Shown here one piece after another: positions 1-9,430 of a stretch of 64,000 nt of DNA. The stretch is from Parabacteroides goldsteinii DSM 19448 = WAL 12034. GTDB taxonomy: Bacteria > Bacteroidota > Bacteroidia > Bacteroidales > Tannerellaceae. The notes beneath the pieces were generated by a model, which was given only the letters and a program-made list of their open reading frames with translations, did not search any database and was not told the DNA's origin. The position numbers and the translations under genes are program-made. The stretch covers positions 1,997,920 to 2,061,919 of the forward strand of contig NZ_KQ033912.1 in NCBI RefSeq assembly GCF_000969835.1, read 5' to 3'. Each line of letters opens with the position of its first letter. Positions within the stretch are counted from its first letter, which is position 1.

Positions 1-428
1 AGCAGGTCTATGATTCGCACTTACCATCACAGGTAAAACTTATCTGTAACCTGCCTTATAAAAGGTACATTATCCATTCCGAAAAGAACAGGCTGATACA
101 GGTAATCACCAACTTACTGAACAATGCAGCCAAATTCACCTCGGAAGGCTCGATTACAATCGGTTATGAAGTCATTCCAAACGGATTATCTTTCTATGTT
201 TCCGATACAGGAAAAGGGATAGACAAAGAGAATTTAAACCATGTATTTGAACGGTTCGCCAAATTCGACAAGTTCGTTCCCGGAACCGGACTCGGCTTAT
301 CTATCTGCCAAATGATTGTCAACAAGCTGGGCGGAGAAATGTCTGTTGAATCGGAATTAGGGAAAGGAAGTACGTTCCGGTTTACAATAGCATGTGATAT
401 AAAATCATCAGACCTTCTCAAAAAATAG
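1..428 (+). CDS. Sensor histidine kinase, C-terminal part (5' cut by window edge)
   Basis: Reading from base 3 gives an open frame that ends at a TAG at 426-428. The visible 141 residues are the ATP-binding catalytic domain of a two-component histidine kinase. The N box (NLLNNAAKF), the G1 box (DTGKGI), an F box (FERFAKFD) and the G2 box (GTGLGLS) occur in the usual order. The protein ends about ten residues after the ATPase fold, so no receiver domain is fused at its C terminus. Sensor, membrane and phospho-acceptor histidine parts lie outside the window, so the stimulus and partner regulator cannot be named. The next gene is convergent. Confidence 0.9.
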   Translation, partial: QVYDSHLPSQVKLICNLPYKRYIIHSEKNRLIQVITNLLNNAAKFTSEGSITIGYEVIPNGLSFYVSDTGKGIDKENLNHVFERFAKFDKFVPGTGLGLSICQMIVNKLGGEMSVESELGKGSTFRFTIACDIKSSDLLKK

Positions 429-466
429 ATTTTGAAAAGGTCTGACAATGCTATTCAAAAGGCAGA

Positions 467-2302
467 TTAATTCTCTACCTTCACATCGCGCTTCTCGTCG
501 AAGCCGCCGTCAAACTGATTATCCTTGATTTCTGAATGAATCACACGCTGGAAGAAGAAACGGTGTTTGTTCCAGTGGAAAGCCGGATATTGATTATTCT
601 GTTTGATTGTGTTGTTACGGAAAATCAGGCCGTCTACCGATTTAGCATACAGGATCGGGGCATCGAATGTTTCAAACTCGTTATTCTCAATGACTATATT
701 ACTATGGAAATACTTTTTCTGGTCTTTCAGGTCGGGTATTTCCGGATAGATGGAAATAACGGCATTTGTGAACTGGAACATATTCGTCAATGAATTGATG
801 AATTTATTGTTACGAATCTCCACATCATGGCAGGCACCGGTCTCAAACCAACCATTACAGTCACCACAGAGCAGAATGGCCGTACCGGATGTATGGTCGA
901 ATACATTCTTTTCAACAATTGTCTTCTTCGGCGTGCTGAACAGGGAACCACGGGCACGGTTATTACGGATTACGTTGTCTGCAAAATAAACTTCAGGAGT
1001 CCACTCCAAATTCTCGACACCGAATGTTCCTTTCTCACTGATAGCCGGATCGACCGGTTTCTCAAAAACAATCTCAAACACTTTAGCTCCGTGGGCACTT
1101 GGCTTATCCAACGCTTTGATGGCGGAAACCTTATTCGGGTCGCCGATTATCTCCATTGTTTTTGAGTCGATAAACTGTACGGCATTCCCAGGGAATCCCC
1201 ATTCAAAGCCATAACTTTGCGGATGCATATATTCACCTACCAGCGTTTTATCATCTACACGTTTCTGGATTTTCAGATAAGTTCCGTGTACATTGATGGC
1301 GTCGTCCATCATACCTTCGTACAAGCCGCCTACAGAAACGATTTTTCCTTTACAACCGGAGAAATGAGTGGCATCTGCCTGCGTCGTGAAGTAACGGGGA
1401 TCGTTATCACCACGAAGACATACGGAGAATTTATCCAGTGTGATATTCTCACTCATCTGCGCCAGTAATCCCATACCTTCTGCATAATGAACCCGGATAT
1501 TTTCAAGTGTTGTATTCGTATCATAAGAAACAAAGATACCCGGTGTCGGACGTCCCCAGCCGCGCATGGCAACAACTGTCCCCGGAATCAGTTTCTTGTT
1601 ATTCCATTTAGTTGATTTAAGCACGCGGGGAGAAACTTCCGATACGCCTTTAGAACCTACAGCAATATCGCTGGTTGTATAAACGAGGCGTTTGGTATCT
1701 CCTTCAAAAGCGATGCCCCAGACCGGAGCATGCTCCCAACCTTCACCTTTGGCATAAAATACACTGTCACGGATTTCATATTCCACCCAGGGAGCCACCT
1801 CATAGGTAATGGCACCGGCAACCGTATCGTTCTCCAATATCTTTACCTGGCTGATATGCGGATTCTCAAAGTCGATACTAAAATTCTTCAAGGTACAGTT
1901 TTCCGAATTAATCAATGAAACAGGTAACATACGGCCATGAAAAATCAATTCCGAACCTTGTGCATCGAAAATGACATTCCTCATATTCTCAAAAGGCAGT
2001 CCCACCAATTTAGGATTATCCTGGTCGTGGTTGGAGATAAAATACTCCTTTTGCGCTGCACCTTCGGGATAGAAATCATAGCGACCTTTAGGGAGTACGA
2101 TTGTTATCGTATCATCGCCTGTATGGGATACGGCTATCTGTTCCAAAGCCTTCGCCATCAAAGGGGAAGCATTATCTTTCTTGTCGGGAGTCAGGCCAAA
2201 GTTCGACAAGTCATACTGATTCTTTGTCTGGGAGCAGGAACAGAGCATGGCCAGACAGCATAAAATACCAATAAAAGTCCGAGAGTTTTTCATATTATTC
2301 AT
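467..2302 (-). CDS. GH110 alpha-1,3-galactosidase (GlaA/GlaB type) lipoprotein
   Basis: This 611-residue protein resembles the GH110 exo-alpha-1,3-galactosidases of Bacteroides, which remove terminal alpha-1,3-galactose from blood-group B-type or linear host glycans. A lipoprotein-type signal (hydrophobic stretch 9-21 then LCSC) puts it in the periplasm or on the outer membrane. The rest is a right-handed beta-helix. Conserved family blocks I recognise are DQDNPK (about 93), RGWGRPTPGIF (about 247), the DATHF aspartate near 310, and MMDDAINVHG near 331, whose paired aspartates are likely catalytic (from knowledge of the family). A TATATTTG -7 box lies at 2322-2329 on this strand. GlaA versus GlaB subtype, which decides whether fucosylated B antigen is accepted, cannot be settled by eye. 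Confidence 0.9.
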   Translation of the reverse strand: MNNMKNSRTFIGILCCLAMLCSCSQTKNQYDLSNFGLTPDKKDNASPLMAKALEQIAVSHTGDDTITIVLPKGRYDFYPEGAAQKEYFISNHDQDNPKLVGLPFENMRNVIFDAQGSELIFHGRMLPVSLINSENCTLKNFSIDFENPHISQVKILENDTVAGAITYEVAPWVEYEIRDSVFYAKGEGWEHAPVWGIAFEGDTKRLVYTTSDIAVGSKGVSEVSPRVLKSTKWNNKKLIPGTVVAMRGWGRPTPGIFVSYDTNTTLENIRVHYAEGMGLLAQMSENITLDKFSVCLRGDNDPRYFTTQADATHFSGCKGKIVSVGGLYEGMMDDAINVHGTYLKIQKRVDDKTLVGEYMHPQSYGFEWGFPGNAVQFIDSKTMEIIGDPNKVSAIKALDKPSAHGAKVFEIVFEKPVDPAISEKGTFGVENLEWTPEVYFADNVIRNNRARGSLFSTPKKTIVEKNVFDHTSGTAILLCGDCNGWFETGACHDVEIRNNKFINSLTNMFQFTNAVISIYPEIPDLKDQKKYFHSNIVIENNEFETFDAPILYAKSVDGLIFRNNTIKQNNQYPAFHWNKHRFFFQRVIHSEIKDNQFDGGFDEKRDVKVEN

Positions 2303-2321
2303 TTTCTAAACATTAACTCGA

Positions 2322-2373
2322 CAAATATACGGATTCTTTGCAACTTTGTTGCACCTCATAACACCTACCTTTG
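2322..2373. promoter_or_regulatory. Divergent promoters with a 15-bp palindromic operator candidate
   Basis: The plus strand has a -7 box TACCTTTG at 2366-2373 with TTTG at 2345-2348 (17-base spacer) for the P-type ATPase gene. The minus strand has TATATTTG at 2329-2322 for the GH110 gene. Between them is a perfect palindrome TGCAACTTTGTTGCA at 2339-2353 that covers the plus-strand -33 element. The arrangement suits repression by the Fur-family regulator encoded downstream of the ATPase, but that link is inference. Confidence 0.6.
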
Positions 2374-2394
2374 TATCAGGAAAATAAATAAAAC

Positions 2395-4374
2395 ATGACA
2401 GATATGGGACATTGCAGTTGTAATCATTGCCATACGGAACGTAAAAGAAAAATTTCGCCTTATCTTCTTCCGGCAATTTCCTTCGGGATGTTACTGGGAG
2501 GAATTGCGATGCAGGTAGCGGAGGCCGGATTCTTCGACCCAACCGTCAGATTTATATGGTATGCACTCGCTTATCTGCCGGTCGGACTTCCGGTGATGAA
2601 AGAGGCGGTTGAAAGTATTCGCAAAAAAGAAATATTCAGTGAATTCACGCTTATGTGTATCGCTACACTCGGCGCATTCTATATCGGGGAATATCCGGAA
2701 GGTGTGGCTGTTATGTTATTCTATTCCGTCGGCGAACTGTTTCAGGAAAATGCATTGTCGAAGGCCCGTAAAAATATCAGTGCGCTGCTCGACGTCCGGC
2801 CCGAAACAGCAGTTGTTATTCGTGATAACGAACGTGTCCCGTTAGCTCCGGCCGATGTAATTCCGGGAGAAATCATAGAGGTGAAAGCCGGAGAAAGAGT
2901 TCCTCTCGATGGTAAATTACTCAGCGGAGCCGCTTCCTTCAACACCGCAGCACTTACGGGAGAAAGCGTTCCGCGTACGATTAGTCCGAATGAAAATGTC
3001 TTGGCCGGAATGATTGTGACCGATAAGGTAATCCGGCTGGAAGTAACCAAACCATATAACCAAAGCGCCCTGGCACGTATTCTTGAACTGGTGCAGAATG
3101 CATCCGAACGGAAAGCGCCGGCCGAACTGTTTATCCGGAAATTTGCCCGCATTTATACACCAATCGTAACCGGACTGGCTTTTCTGATTGTCCTCATACC
3201 TTATCTTTATTCATTGGTACAGCCGGACTTCCTGTTCATCTTTAACGAATGGTTATACCGTGCGCTGGTATTTCTTGTTATCTCTTGCCCCTGTGCATTG
3301 GTTATCAGCATTCCACTGGGATATTTCGGAGGCATCGGAGCAGCTTCGCGGCAGGGAATCTTGTTTAAAGGAGGTAACTATCTCGACGCCATCACCAAGA
3401 TAAATACGGTCGTATTCGACAAGACAGGTACGCTCACCAAAGGAGTCTTTGAAGTACGAAGCCTGTCTACGGAAAATAACGTTCCTGAAAAAGAACTGCT
3501 CCGAATCATTGCTTCTGTCGAAAGCCGGAGCAACCACCCTATTGCCAAAGCGATCCTGGCATACGCCCAAGAGCAGCAGGTAACAATCGACACAACCATC
3601 GATACGACCGAACTGGCAGGTTACGGATTAAAAGCAATAGTCGACGGGAAGGAAGTATTAGTAGGTAACCCCCGTCTGTTGGACTCGGAAGGTGTTTTGT
3701 TTCCTCCTAATGAAACAAGTGTTTCACCATATAGAAACAACTGTTTCATTAGGAGGAAACAGAATCCGGATACCGTGGTTGTCTGTGCGATCGACCGGCA
3801 ATACGCCGGTTATATCCTGCTTGCCGATACGCCCAAAGAAGATGCAGTGGAAGCTATCAAACAATTAAAAGACTTAAATATTAATAACCTGGAAATATTA
3901 TCAGGCGATAAACAAATTATTGTTTCTAAATTAGCTACACAATTGGGGATTCCCCGGGCCTACGGCGACCTGCTGCCGGAAGGAAAGGTCGCCCACCTGG
4001 AAGCATTGAAGCAGGACAAAACAAACAAAATCGCTTTCGTCGGCGACGGGATAAACGATGCGCCAGTCCTTGCATTAAGCGACATAGGCATTGCCATGGG
4101 AGGCCTCGGAAGCGATGCCGCCATCGAAACGGCCGACGTCGTAATACAGACCGACCAGCCCAGCAAAGTGGCAACGGCGATCCGCATCGGAAAGTTTACA
4201 CGTACTATCGTGTGGCAAAACATAGCATTGGCCTTCGGTGTCAAACTGATTGTTCTGATGCTGGGAGCCGGAGGAATTGCTACCATGTGGGAAGCGGTTT
4301 TTGCCGATGTCGGTGTTGCTTTGCTGGCAATCCTCAATGCCGTACGAATATTAAAGACGACTAAAACAGATTGA
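2395..4374 (+). CDS. Heavy-metal translocating P-type ATPase (P1B, Zn/Cd/Pb-type)
   Basis: The 659-residue protein is a P1B-type ATPase exporting a soft metal ion across the inner membrane. Visible landmarks are TGES (about 188-191) in the actuator domain, the CPC metal-binding motif (298-300) in the membrane, DKTGTLT (phosphorylated Asp 342), SNHPIA in the nucleotide domain, and GDGINDAP near 550. Instead of an HMA domain the N terminus has a short Cys/His cluster, HCSCNHCH, at residues 6-13. CPC with a Fur-family partner points to zinc or cadmium rather than copper; this is inference. Residues about 435-456 are encoded by three tandem 22-bp hairpin repeats and look like an insertion in the nucleotide-binding domain. 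It forms a two-gene unit with the regulator one base downstream. Confidence 0.92.
   Translation: MTDMGHCSCNHCHTERKRKISPYLLPAISFGMLLGGIAMQVAEAGFFDPTVRFIWYALAYLPVGLPVMKEAVESIRKKEIFSEFTLMCIATLGAFYIGEYPEGVAVMLFYSVGELFQENALSKARKNISALLDVRPETAVVIRDNERVPLAPADVIPGEIIEVKAGERVPLDGKLLSGAASFNTAALTGESVPRTISPNENVLAGMIVTDKVIRLEVTKPYNQSALARILELVQNASERKAPAELFIRKFARIYTPIVTGLAFLIVLIPYLYSLVQPDFLFIFNEWLYRALVFLVISCPCALVISIPLGYFGGIGAASRQGILFKGGNYLDAITKINTVVFDKTGTLTKGVFEVRSLSTENNVPEKELLRIIASVESRSNHPIAKAILAYAQEQQVTIDTTIDTTELAGYGLKAIVDGKEVLVGNPRLLDSEGVLFPPNETSVSPYRNNCFIRRKQNPDTVVVCAIDRQYAGYILLADTPKEDAVEAIKQLKDLNINNLEILSGDKQIIVSKLATQLGIPRAYGDLLPEGKVAHLEALKQDKTNKIAFVGDGINDAPVLALSDIGIAMGGLGSDAAIETADVVIQTDQPSKVATAIRIGKFTRTIVWQNIALAFGVKLIVLMLGAGGIATMWEAVFADVGVALLAILNAVRILKTTKTD
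3698..3763. repeat. Three tandem 22-bp hairpin units inside the ATPase gene
   Basis: Units start at 3698, 3720 and 3742. Each has arms of the form TGTTTC...GAAACA. Unit 1 (TGTTTCCTCCTAATGAAACA) is the exact reverse complement of unit 3 (TGTTTCATTAGGAGGAAACA), so the whole 64-base block can also fold into one long hairpin around ACCATATA. The block is 66 bases and keeps the reading frame, adding about 22 residues. Confidence 0.85.
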
Positions 4375-4375
4375 T

Positions 4376-4786
4376 ATGGATGCTTATTTAGATATATTGA
4401 AACAAAGAGAAATCAGACCGACAGCCATCCGCCTGCTTATCCTGAAAGCGATGATGCGATTTGAAAGAGCTTTCAGCCTGCTCGATCTGGAAAATGAGTT
4501 GGACACGGTAGACAAATCGACCGTATCGAGGACTATCAACCTTTTCCTGGATCATCACCTTATCCATTGTATCGACGACGGTTCAGGTTCTTTGAAATAT
4601 TCGGTTTGCGGCAACGGTTGCAATTGTTCCGTCAGTGAACTTCATGCGCATTTTTATTGTTTGAAGTGCCACAGGACATTCTGCCTGCGGAATATTCCGG
4701 TGCCGATGGTCGAATTACCCCGTAATTTTACGCTGGAAAGTATAAACTATGTATTAAAAGGTTGCTGCGAAGATTGCTCAAAATAG
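4376..4786 (+). CDS. Fur-family metal-responsive transcriptional regulator
   Basis: The 136-residue protein has the Fur-family layout: a winged helix over residues 1-80, with the recognition helix region DKSTVSRTINLFLDHHLI, followed by a metal-binding and dimerisation half. Cysteine pairs (CGNGCNC, CLKC, CCEDC) and histidines (HAHFYC, CH) would hold structural zinc and the sensed metal. It starts one base after the stop of the P-type ATPase gene and is surely co-transcribed with it. The pairing suggests a zinc or toxic-metal sensor (Zur-like) that controls the exporter, possibly through the palindrome at 2339-2353. Which metal it senses cannot be told from sequence. Confidence 0.88.
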   Translation: MDAYLDILKQREIRPTAIRLLILKAMMRFERAFSLLDLENELDTVDKSTVSRTINLFLDHHLIHCIDDGSGSLKYSVCGNGCNCSVSELHAHFYCLKCHRTFCLRNIPVPMVELPRNFTLESINYVLKGCCEDCSK

Positions 4787-4804
4787 ACAAAGGCATTATC
4801 TTTG
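4774..4804 (+). promoter_or_regulatory. Promoter of cysS
   Basis: A Bacteroidales-type -7 box TATCTTTG lies at 4797-4804. A weak -33 element (TTGC, 4774-4777) lies 19 bases upstream. Transcription would begin near 4811, about 60 bases before the cysS ATG, so cysS need not depend on the metal-regulator operon. Confidence 0.6.
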
Positions 4805-4872
4805 CATTCTGTCTTCCTCAGTATTACGATGATACAGGCAAAGACAAAGCAACTTTTAAAGTATGAACAGAT

Positions 4873-6348
4873 ATGGAACATCCATTAAGTATTTACAACA
4901 CGCTCACAAGAAAGAAGGAACAATTTATCCCGTTGCATGAACCCCACGTAGGCATGTATGTCTGTGGTCCGACGGTCTATGGCGATGCGCATCTGGGACA
5001 CGCCCGCCCGGCTATCACATTCGACCTGTTGTTCCGTTATCTTACACATATAGGATACAAAGTACGTTATGTACGCAACATTACCGACGTAGGCCATCTG
5101 GAACACGATGCCGATGAAGGCGAAGACAAAATTGCCAAGAAAGCCCGTCTGGAACAGTTGGAGCCGATGGAAGTGGTGCAGTTCTACCTGAACCGTTACC
5201 ACAAGGCGATGGATGCCCTCAACGTGCTTCCTCCCAGCATCGAACCGCATGCTTCGGGCCATATCATCGAGCAAATCGAACTGGTAAAGAAGATTCTTGA
5301 CAACGGATATGCTTATGAAAGCGAAGGTTCCGTTTATTTTGACGTAGAGAAATACAACAAAGACCATAATTACGGTATCCTTTCAGGCCGTAATATCGAA
5401 GATATGCTGAATACGACCCGTGCGCTGGACGGCCAGGACGAGAAGCATAACCCGATCGACTTCGCCCTCTGGAAATGTGCGCAACCCGAACATATCATGC
5501 GCTGGCCTTCTCCGTGGAGCGACGGTTTCCCCGGATGGCACTGCGAATGTACGGCGATGGGCAAGAAATACCTGGGACAGCATTTCGATATCCACGGGGG
5601 GGGCATGGACCTGATCTTCCCGCACCATGAATGCGAGATTGCACAGGCTGTCGCTTCACAAGGGGATGATATGGTTCACTACTGGATGCATAACAATATG
5701 ATTACCATCAACGGACAGAAGATGGGTAAATCGCTCGGTAACTTTATCACGCTGGATGAGTTCTTCACCGGCGACCACAAAATGCTGAGCCAGGCTTATT
5801 CGGCCATGACAATCCGCTTCTTCATCCTCCAGGCGCATTACCGCAGTACGGTAGATTTCAGCAATGAAGCCCTGCAAGCCGCAGAAAAAGGATTGAGCCG
5901 TCTGATGGATGCTTACAACCACCTGCAAAAGCTGACAGCTTCGGATGCCTCGACAGTAGATGTGAAAGACCTTCGCAAGAAATGTTATGACGCTTTAAAT
6001 GACGACCTGAACTCTCCGATTGTCATCTCTCATCTGTTCGATGCCTCCCGCGCCATCAATTCCGTAAAGGATGGCAAAGCGACTATCTCGGCTGAAGACC
6101 TGAAAGAGTTGAAAGAAGTATTCCACACTTTCGTATTCGATATCCTGGGAATGAAAGACGAAGCATCTGCCGGAGGTGACAATTATGAGACATTCGGTAA
6201 AGCTGTAGACCTCTTGCTGACTATCCGCCAACAGGCAAAAGCCAATAAGGATTGGGCTACTTCCGACAAGATTCGTAACGAACTGACTGCTATGGGATTC
6301 GAGATTAAGGATACCAAAGACGGAGCAGAATGGAAGCTAAGTAAATAA
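4873..6348 (+). CDS. cysS: Cysteine--tRNA ligase
   Basis: This 491-residue class I aminoacyl-tRNA synthetase charges tRNA-Cys with cysteine in the cytoplasm. The HIGH-type signature is HLGHARPA (about residues 36-43), preceded by CGPTVYGD with the first zinc-ligand cysteine. Further zinc ligands are in GWHCECTA and PHHECEIAQ. The KMSKS-type loop reads KMGKSLGN (about residue 279). Length is normal for the family and the C-terminal anticodon-binding part is intact. It is transcribed from its own promoter, and the thioesterase gene follows 87 bases downstream beyond a hairpin. Confidence 0.98.
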   Translation: MEHPLSIYNTLTRKKEQFIPLHEPHVGMYVCGPTVYGDAHLGHARPAITFDLLFRYLTHIGYKVRYVRNITDVGHLEHDADEGEDKIAKKARLEQLEPMEVVQFYLNRYHKAMDALNVLPPSIEPHASGHIIEQIELVKKILDNGYAYESEGSVYFDVEKYNKDHNYGILSGRNIEDMLNTTRALDGQDEKHNPIDFALWKCAQPEHIMRWPSPWSDGFPGWHCECTAMGKKYLGQHFDIHGGGMDLIFPHHECEIAQAVASQGDDMVHYWMHNNMITINGQKMGKSLGNFITLDEFFTGDHKMLSQAYSAMTIRFFILQAHYRSTVDFSNEALQAAEKGLSRLMDAYNHLQKLTASDASTVDVKDLRKKCYDALNDDLNSPIVISHLFDASRAINSVKDGKATISAEDLKELKEVFHTFVFDILGMKDEASAGGDNYETFGKAVDLLLTIRQQAKANKDWATSDKIRNELTAMGFEIKDTKDGAEWKLSK

Positions 6349-6362
6349 TCAATCAATCGGTC

Positions 6363-6410
6363 AATGTGCCAATATGCCAATCGGAATATACATTATTGGC
6401 ACATTGGCAT
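6363..6410. repeat. Imperfect hairpin between cysS and the thioesterase gene
   Basis: The left arm GTGCCAATATGCCAAT (6366-6381) pairs with ATTGGCACATTGGCAT (6395-6410) at 14 of 16 positions. The leading 14-mer AATGTGCCAATATG (6363-6376) recurs exactly at 6908-6921 after the thioesterase gene. No clear T-run follows, so it may be an intergenic repeat rather than a terminator. Confidence 0.65.
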
Positions 6411-6435
6411 ATTTTCAAATTAGCATATTATCGTA

Positions 6436-6843
6436 ATGACAATAAACGAATTTCTTCAAGGCGACAAATTTGCCTTATTTGCCGGGGTAGAATTACTGGA
6501 AACGGGCAATGGTTATGCCAAAGCCCGTATGGAGATAAAACCGATGCACCTGAACGGTGGCGGTGTCTGCCAGGGAGGTGCCATCTTTACGCTGGCCGAC
6601 CTGGCGTTTGCGGCAGCTACCAACAGTCATGCCCGGCTGACATTGTCCATCACTTCCAATATCAACTTCTTCAAAGCCGAAAGCAAAGGATTCCTATATG
6701 CTGAAGCACGGGAAGTATTCAGCCATAAACGGCTTGCCAACTGCGAAGTAAATATCACGAATGAAGCCGGAGAACTGATTGCAACGTTCAGCGGCTCCGG
6801 ATACAGGAAAGACACGGAACTTCCGTTTGCACCGATAGAATAA
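6436..6843 (+). CDS. PaaI-family hotdog thioesterase
   Basis: The 135-residue protein is a single hotdog domain of the PaaI type, which hydrolyses small acyl-CoA (often aromatic) thioesters in the cytoplasm. The typical core is visible: NGGGVCQGGAIFTLADLAFAAATNS (residues about 39-62), where the N/G-rich loop and the aspartate on the central helix form the active site. The ending GSGYRKD matches the last beta strand. It lies between cysS and a convergent permease gene and is flanked by hairpins that share a 14-mer. The substrate cannot be named. Confidence 0.85.
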   Translation: MTINEFLQGDKFALFAGVELLETGNGYAKARMEIKPMHLNGGGVCQGGAIFTLADLAFAAATNSHARLTLSITSNINFFKAESKGFLYAEAREVFSHKRLANCEVNITNEAGELIATFSGSGYRKDTELPFAPIE

Positions 6844-6907
6844 AACGAAATGTCAATCGACAAACAGGTATAAAATACATTATCTACCTGAATAGTAGAC
6901 GTGAAAC

Positions 6908-6962
6908 AATGTGCCAATATGAGGAATGCTATTTCCATTGGCATTCCTCATATTGGCACATT
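6908..6962. terminator. Bidirectional terminator, perfect 22-bp stem
   Basis: Positions 6908-6929 are exactly complementary to 6941-6962 with an 11-base loop. The hairpin lies between the convergent ends of the thioesterase gene (6843) and the FtsX permease gene (6966). A T-rich stretch follows on the plus strand. Its outer 14-mer repeats the hairpin at 6363-6376. Confidence 0.8.
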
Positions 6963-6965
6963 ATT

Positions 6966-9389
6966 TTACTCGTACCGCAACGACCGGGCAGGTTTGCTAA
7001 GGATTGTTTTAGCAGTCTGCCAGCCTATGGTCAACAGGGAAATCACACACAACAAAATCACCGGAACCAGGAAGAACCAGGCTTTCCAGTCGGTGCGGAA
7101 CGAATAATTGCTCAGCCAGCCGTCCATGACCCACCAGGAGAGAGGAAGAGCTATCACTATCGCAATGCCGATCAGGACAAAGAACTCACGTCCCAGTTCA
7201 TAGAACAGCTGTATTTTGGAAGCACCCAAGACTTTACGTATACCCATTTCACGAACACGGGTCGAACAGGAGAACATCACCAGCACCCAAAGTCCCATGC
7301 AGGAGATGAAAATCGCCAGTATCGCAAAGAGAGCTACAATCAACCCGAACACCTCATCCTGCCGGTATTGCTGGTCGAAGAACTGGTCGAGGAAGAAGTA
7401 ATCATAGCTGGAATCCGGGAAATAACGGTTCCAGACCGTCTCCGCCTGCTTCACCAACTCACGAGGATTGGCATTCTCCATCACCACGGAGATATAACGC
7501 TGCTTCATCCAGCTCAGTTTGTCGTGAAGGGCGAACAGGATAGGTGTATAGCCTTTATTCAGGGACTGCTGATGATAATCTTTCACCACACCGATAATCT
7601 TCATCGGCTGGTCTACCGTCTCCACGGAAAGACGTTCGCCAATCGCGGCATCGGCCGAGGCAAAGCCCAATGTACGGACGGCTGCCTCATTCAGGACGAT
7701 ATTATATACATCACCACCGAAATCCTCCCCGAAACCACGGCCGGCAACAAACTTCAGGTCGTAGGCATCCAGATAATAGTAATCGCAACTGAGCATTTCC
7801 AGCAGGCGGGTTTGCTTTGTGGCATCACTCAAACGGACAATAGACAGGAAATCAGCCACCTCCGTCCCGGGAACGGCACCGGAAACCGTCACATTCTTCA
7901 CGGAAGGCAATGCCTTCAACTCCCTTTTCATCGCCGTCAGCTTCGTAGACAGTTCCTCGCAATGCGCCGGAAATTTCAACACCAACGTCTGGTCCACACG
8001 GACACCCAGCGAGGCCTGACGCATAAACTGCAACTGTGCATACACGATCAGCGTCCCGCAGAGCAAAGCCATCGACGCCGTATATTGCAAAACGACCAGC
8101 ACCTTACGGGTCGTCGCCGCATTCTTCGTATGCGTGAACTTCCCTTTCAGCATCCGGATTGGCTTAATACCCGACAAAATCGTCGCCGGATAGAAACCGG
8201 ACAGGAACACGCCCAAGGCGAAAATCAACAACAGCATCCACCCCAACGAGGTCGTCACCCACACAGAGAATCCCAGGTCACGCCCGGTCAGGCTGTTAAA
8301 AGCAGGCATCAACGCCTCCATCAACCCGATAGCCAGGATAAAGGCAATCCCATTCGTTATCAGCGATTCGAACAGGAACTGTGCCACGATTTGCCGGCGG
8401 CTCGCCCCCGAAGCCCTTCGAATGCCGATCTCTTTGGCCCGTTCCATCGAGCGGGCAACCGTCATATTGATATAATTGATCCAGGCAATGCACAGGATAG
8501 CCAACGCCGTACATATCAGCACCAGCATGGAAGAACTGTTCCCCTTCGTCTCCGGCTCATACGCCTTTTGCGGATTCAGGTGGATATCGCGCAGGTTGGT
8601 CAATTCGATTGCCCAGGTCTTATTCTTCAGCGCCTCTTCCGTCTTGTATTTCTCCGCCATTGCAGGGAAGGCTTCTTCCACCTGTTTCTTCAGGGCGGGC
8701 GACTTCAGGAGGACGTATGAGTACACTTCGTGGCGATACCAGTATTCATCCATCCATTTCGGAAGAGTTTCGTAGGAGATCATCATGCTGTAACGCACAT
8801 GCGAGTTGACGGGCATATCTTTCATGATGCCGGTCACTTCGCACGCCTCTTCGCCGATATTGCTGCGGAAAATCAGTATCTTCCCAATCGGGTCGGCCCC
8901 TTTGAAGTATTTATTGGCGATGCGCTCGGTTATCACCACCTTGTTCGGCCCGTCGAGGCAGGTATTCTTATCCCCTTTCAGTAATTCATAATCGAAGAAG
9001 TTGAAATAATTCTTCTCGGCATACCCGATGCCTGTCTCACGGTAGAGCAGTTCGTTGTATTTCACGACCTGCTCCGGATAGTACTGGCTGCCGACGCGGG
9101 TATAATCCTCCACGCCCGCCAGGTTACGTTTCATAGCGGTGGCGTAGCCGGCCGAACTGCTCGCCCAGTCATCCGTCAGTTCGCCGTTTTCGTAGAAACG
9201 TGCTTCCACGCGGAAGATGCGGTCGGCACGGCTGTGCATATCGTCGTAGCTATATTCGAAAGCCACGTAGGTCAGAATCAGCAGGGCGGCCGCCATACCG
9301 ATTGCCAGGCCGATTATATTGATTGCACTGAAGCCTTTCTTTTTCGTCAGGCTGCGCAGGGCACTGTTCCAATAGTTTGAAATAATCAT
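6966..9389 (-). CDS. ABC transporter permease, MacB/FtsX type (807 aa)
   Basis: The protein has the MacB-like layout common in Bacteroidota: a first transmembrane helix (about 20-43), a long periplasmic MacB_PCD domain, an FtsX block of three helices (about 285-405), a second TM plus periplasmic domain, and a final FtsX block (about 680-800). The family does not pump across the inner membrane in the usual way; it couples ATP hydrolysis inside to mechanical work in the periplasm, for example expelling substrates through TolC. It is the last gene of a leftward operon (TolC, HlyD, permease, ATPase, this permease) and ends at a perfect terminator. It is about 40% similar by eye to the permease at 10217-12622, so the two are likely paralogs that pair as a heterodimer. 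Confidence 0.92.
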   Translation of the reverse strand: MIISNYWNSALRSLTKKKGFSAINIIGLAIGMAAALLILTYVAFEYSYDDMHSRADRIFRVEARFYENGELTDDWASSSAGYATAMKRNLAGVEDYTRVGSQYYPEQVVKYNELLYRETGIGYAEKNYFNFFDYELLKGDKNTCLDGPNKVVITERIANKYFKGADPIGKILIFRSNIGEEACEVTGIMKDMPVNSHVRYSMMISYETLPKWMDEYWYRHEVYSYVLLKSPALKKQVEEAFPAMAEKYKTEEALKNKTWAIELTNLRDIHLNPQKAYEPETKGNSSSMLVLICTALAILCIAWINYINMTVARSMERAKEIGIRRASGASRRQIVAQFLFESLITNGIAFILAIGLMEALMPAFNSLTGRDLGFSVWVTTSLGWMLLLIFALGVFLSGFYPATILSGIKPIRMLKGKFTHTKNAATTRKVLVVLQYTASMALLCGTLIVYAQLQFMRQASLGVRVDQTLVLKFPAHCEELSTKLTAMKRELKALPSVKNVTVSGAVPGTEVADFLSIVRLSDATKQTRLLEMLSCDYYYLDAYDLKFVAGRGFGEDFGGDVYNIVLNEAAVRTLGFASADAAIGERLSVETVDQPMKIIGVVKDYHQQSLNKGYTPILFALHDKLSWMKQRYISVVMENANPRELVKQAETVWNRYFPDSSYDYFFLDQFFDQQYRQDEVFGLIVALFAILAIFISCMGLWVLVMFSCSTRVREMGIRKVLGASKIQLFYELGREFFVLIGIAIVIALPLSWWVMDGWLSNYSFRTDWKAWFFLVPVILLCVISLLTIGWQTAKTILSKPARSLRYE

Positions 9390-9430
9390 AGTATTCTGAA
9401 TCTGTCAATAAAATATTAGTACTTCACTTT

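Noticed and set aside
6909..8720. Open frame of 603 codons on the plus strand
   Set aside because: It is antisense to the FtsX permease gene, rich in Gln, His and Arg, and has no recognisable domain. The minus-strand permease fully explains the region.
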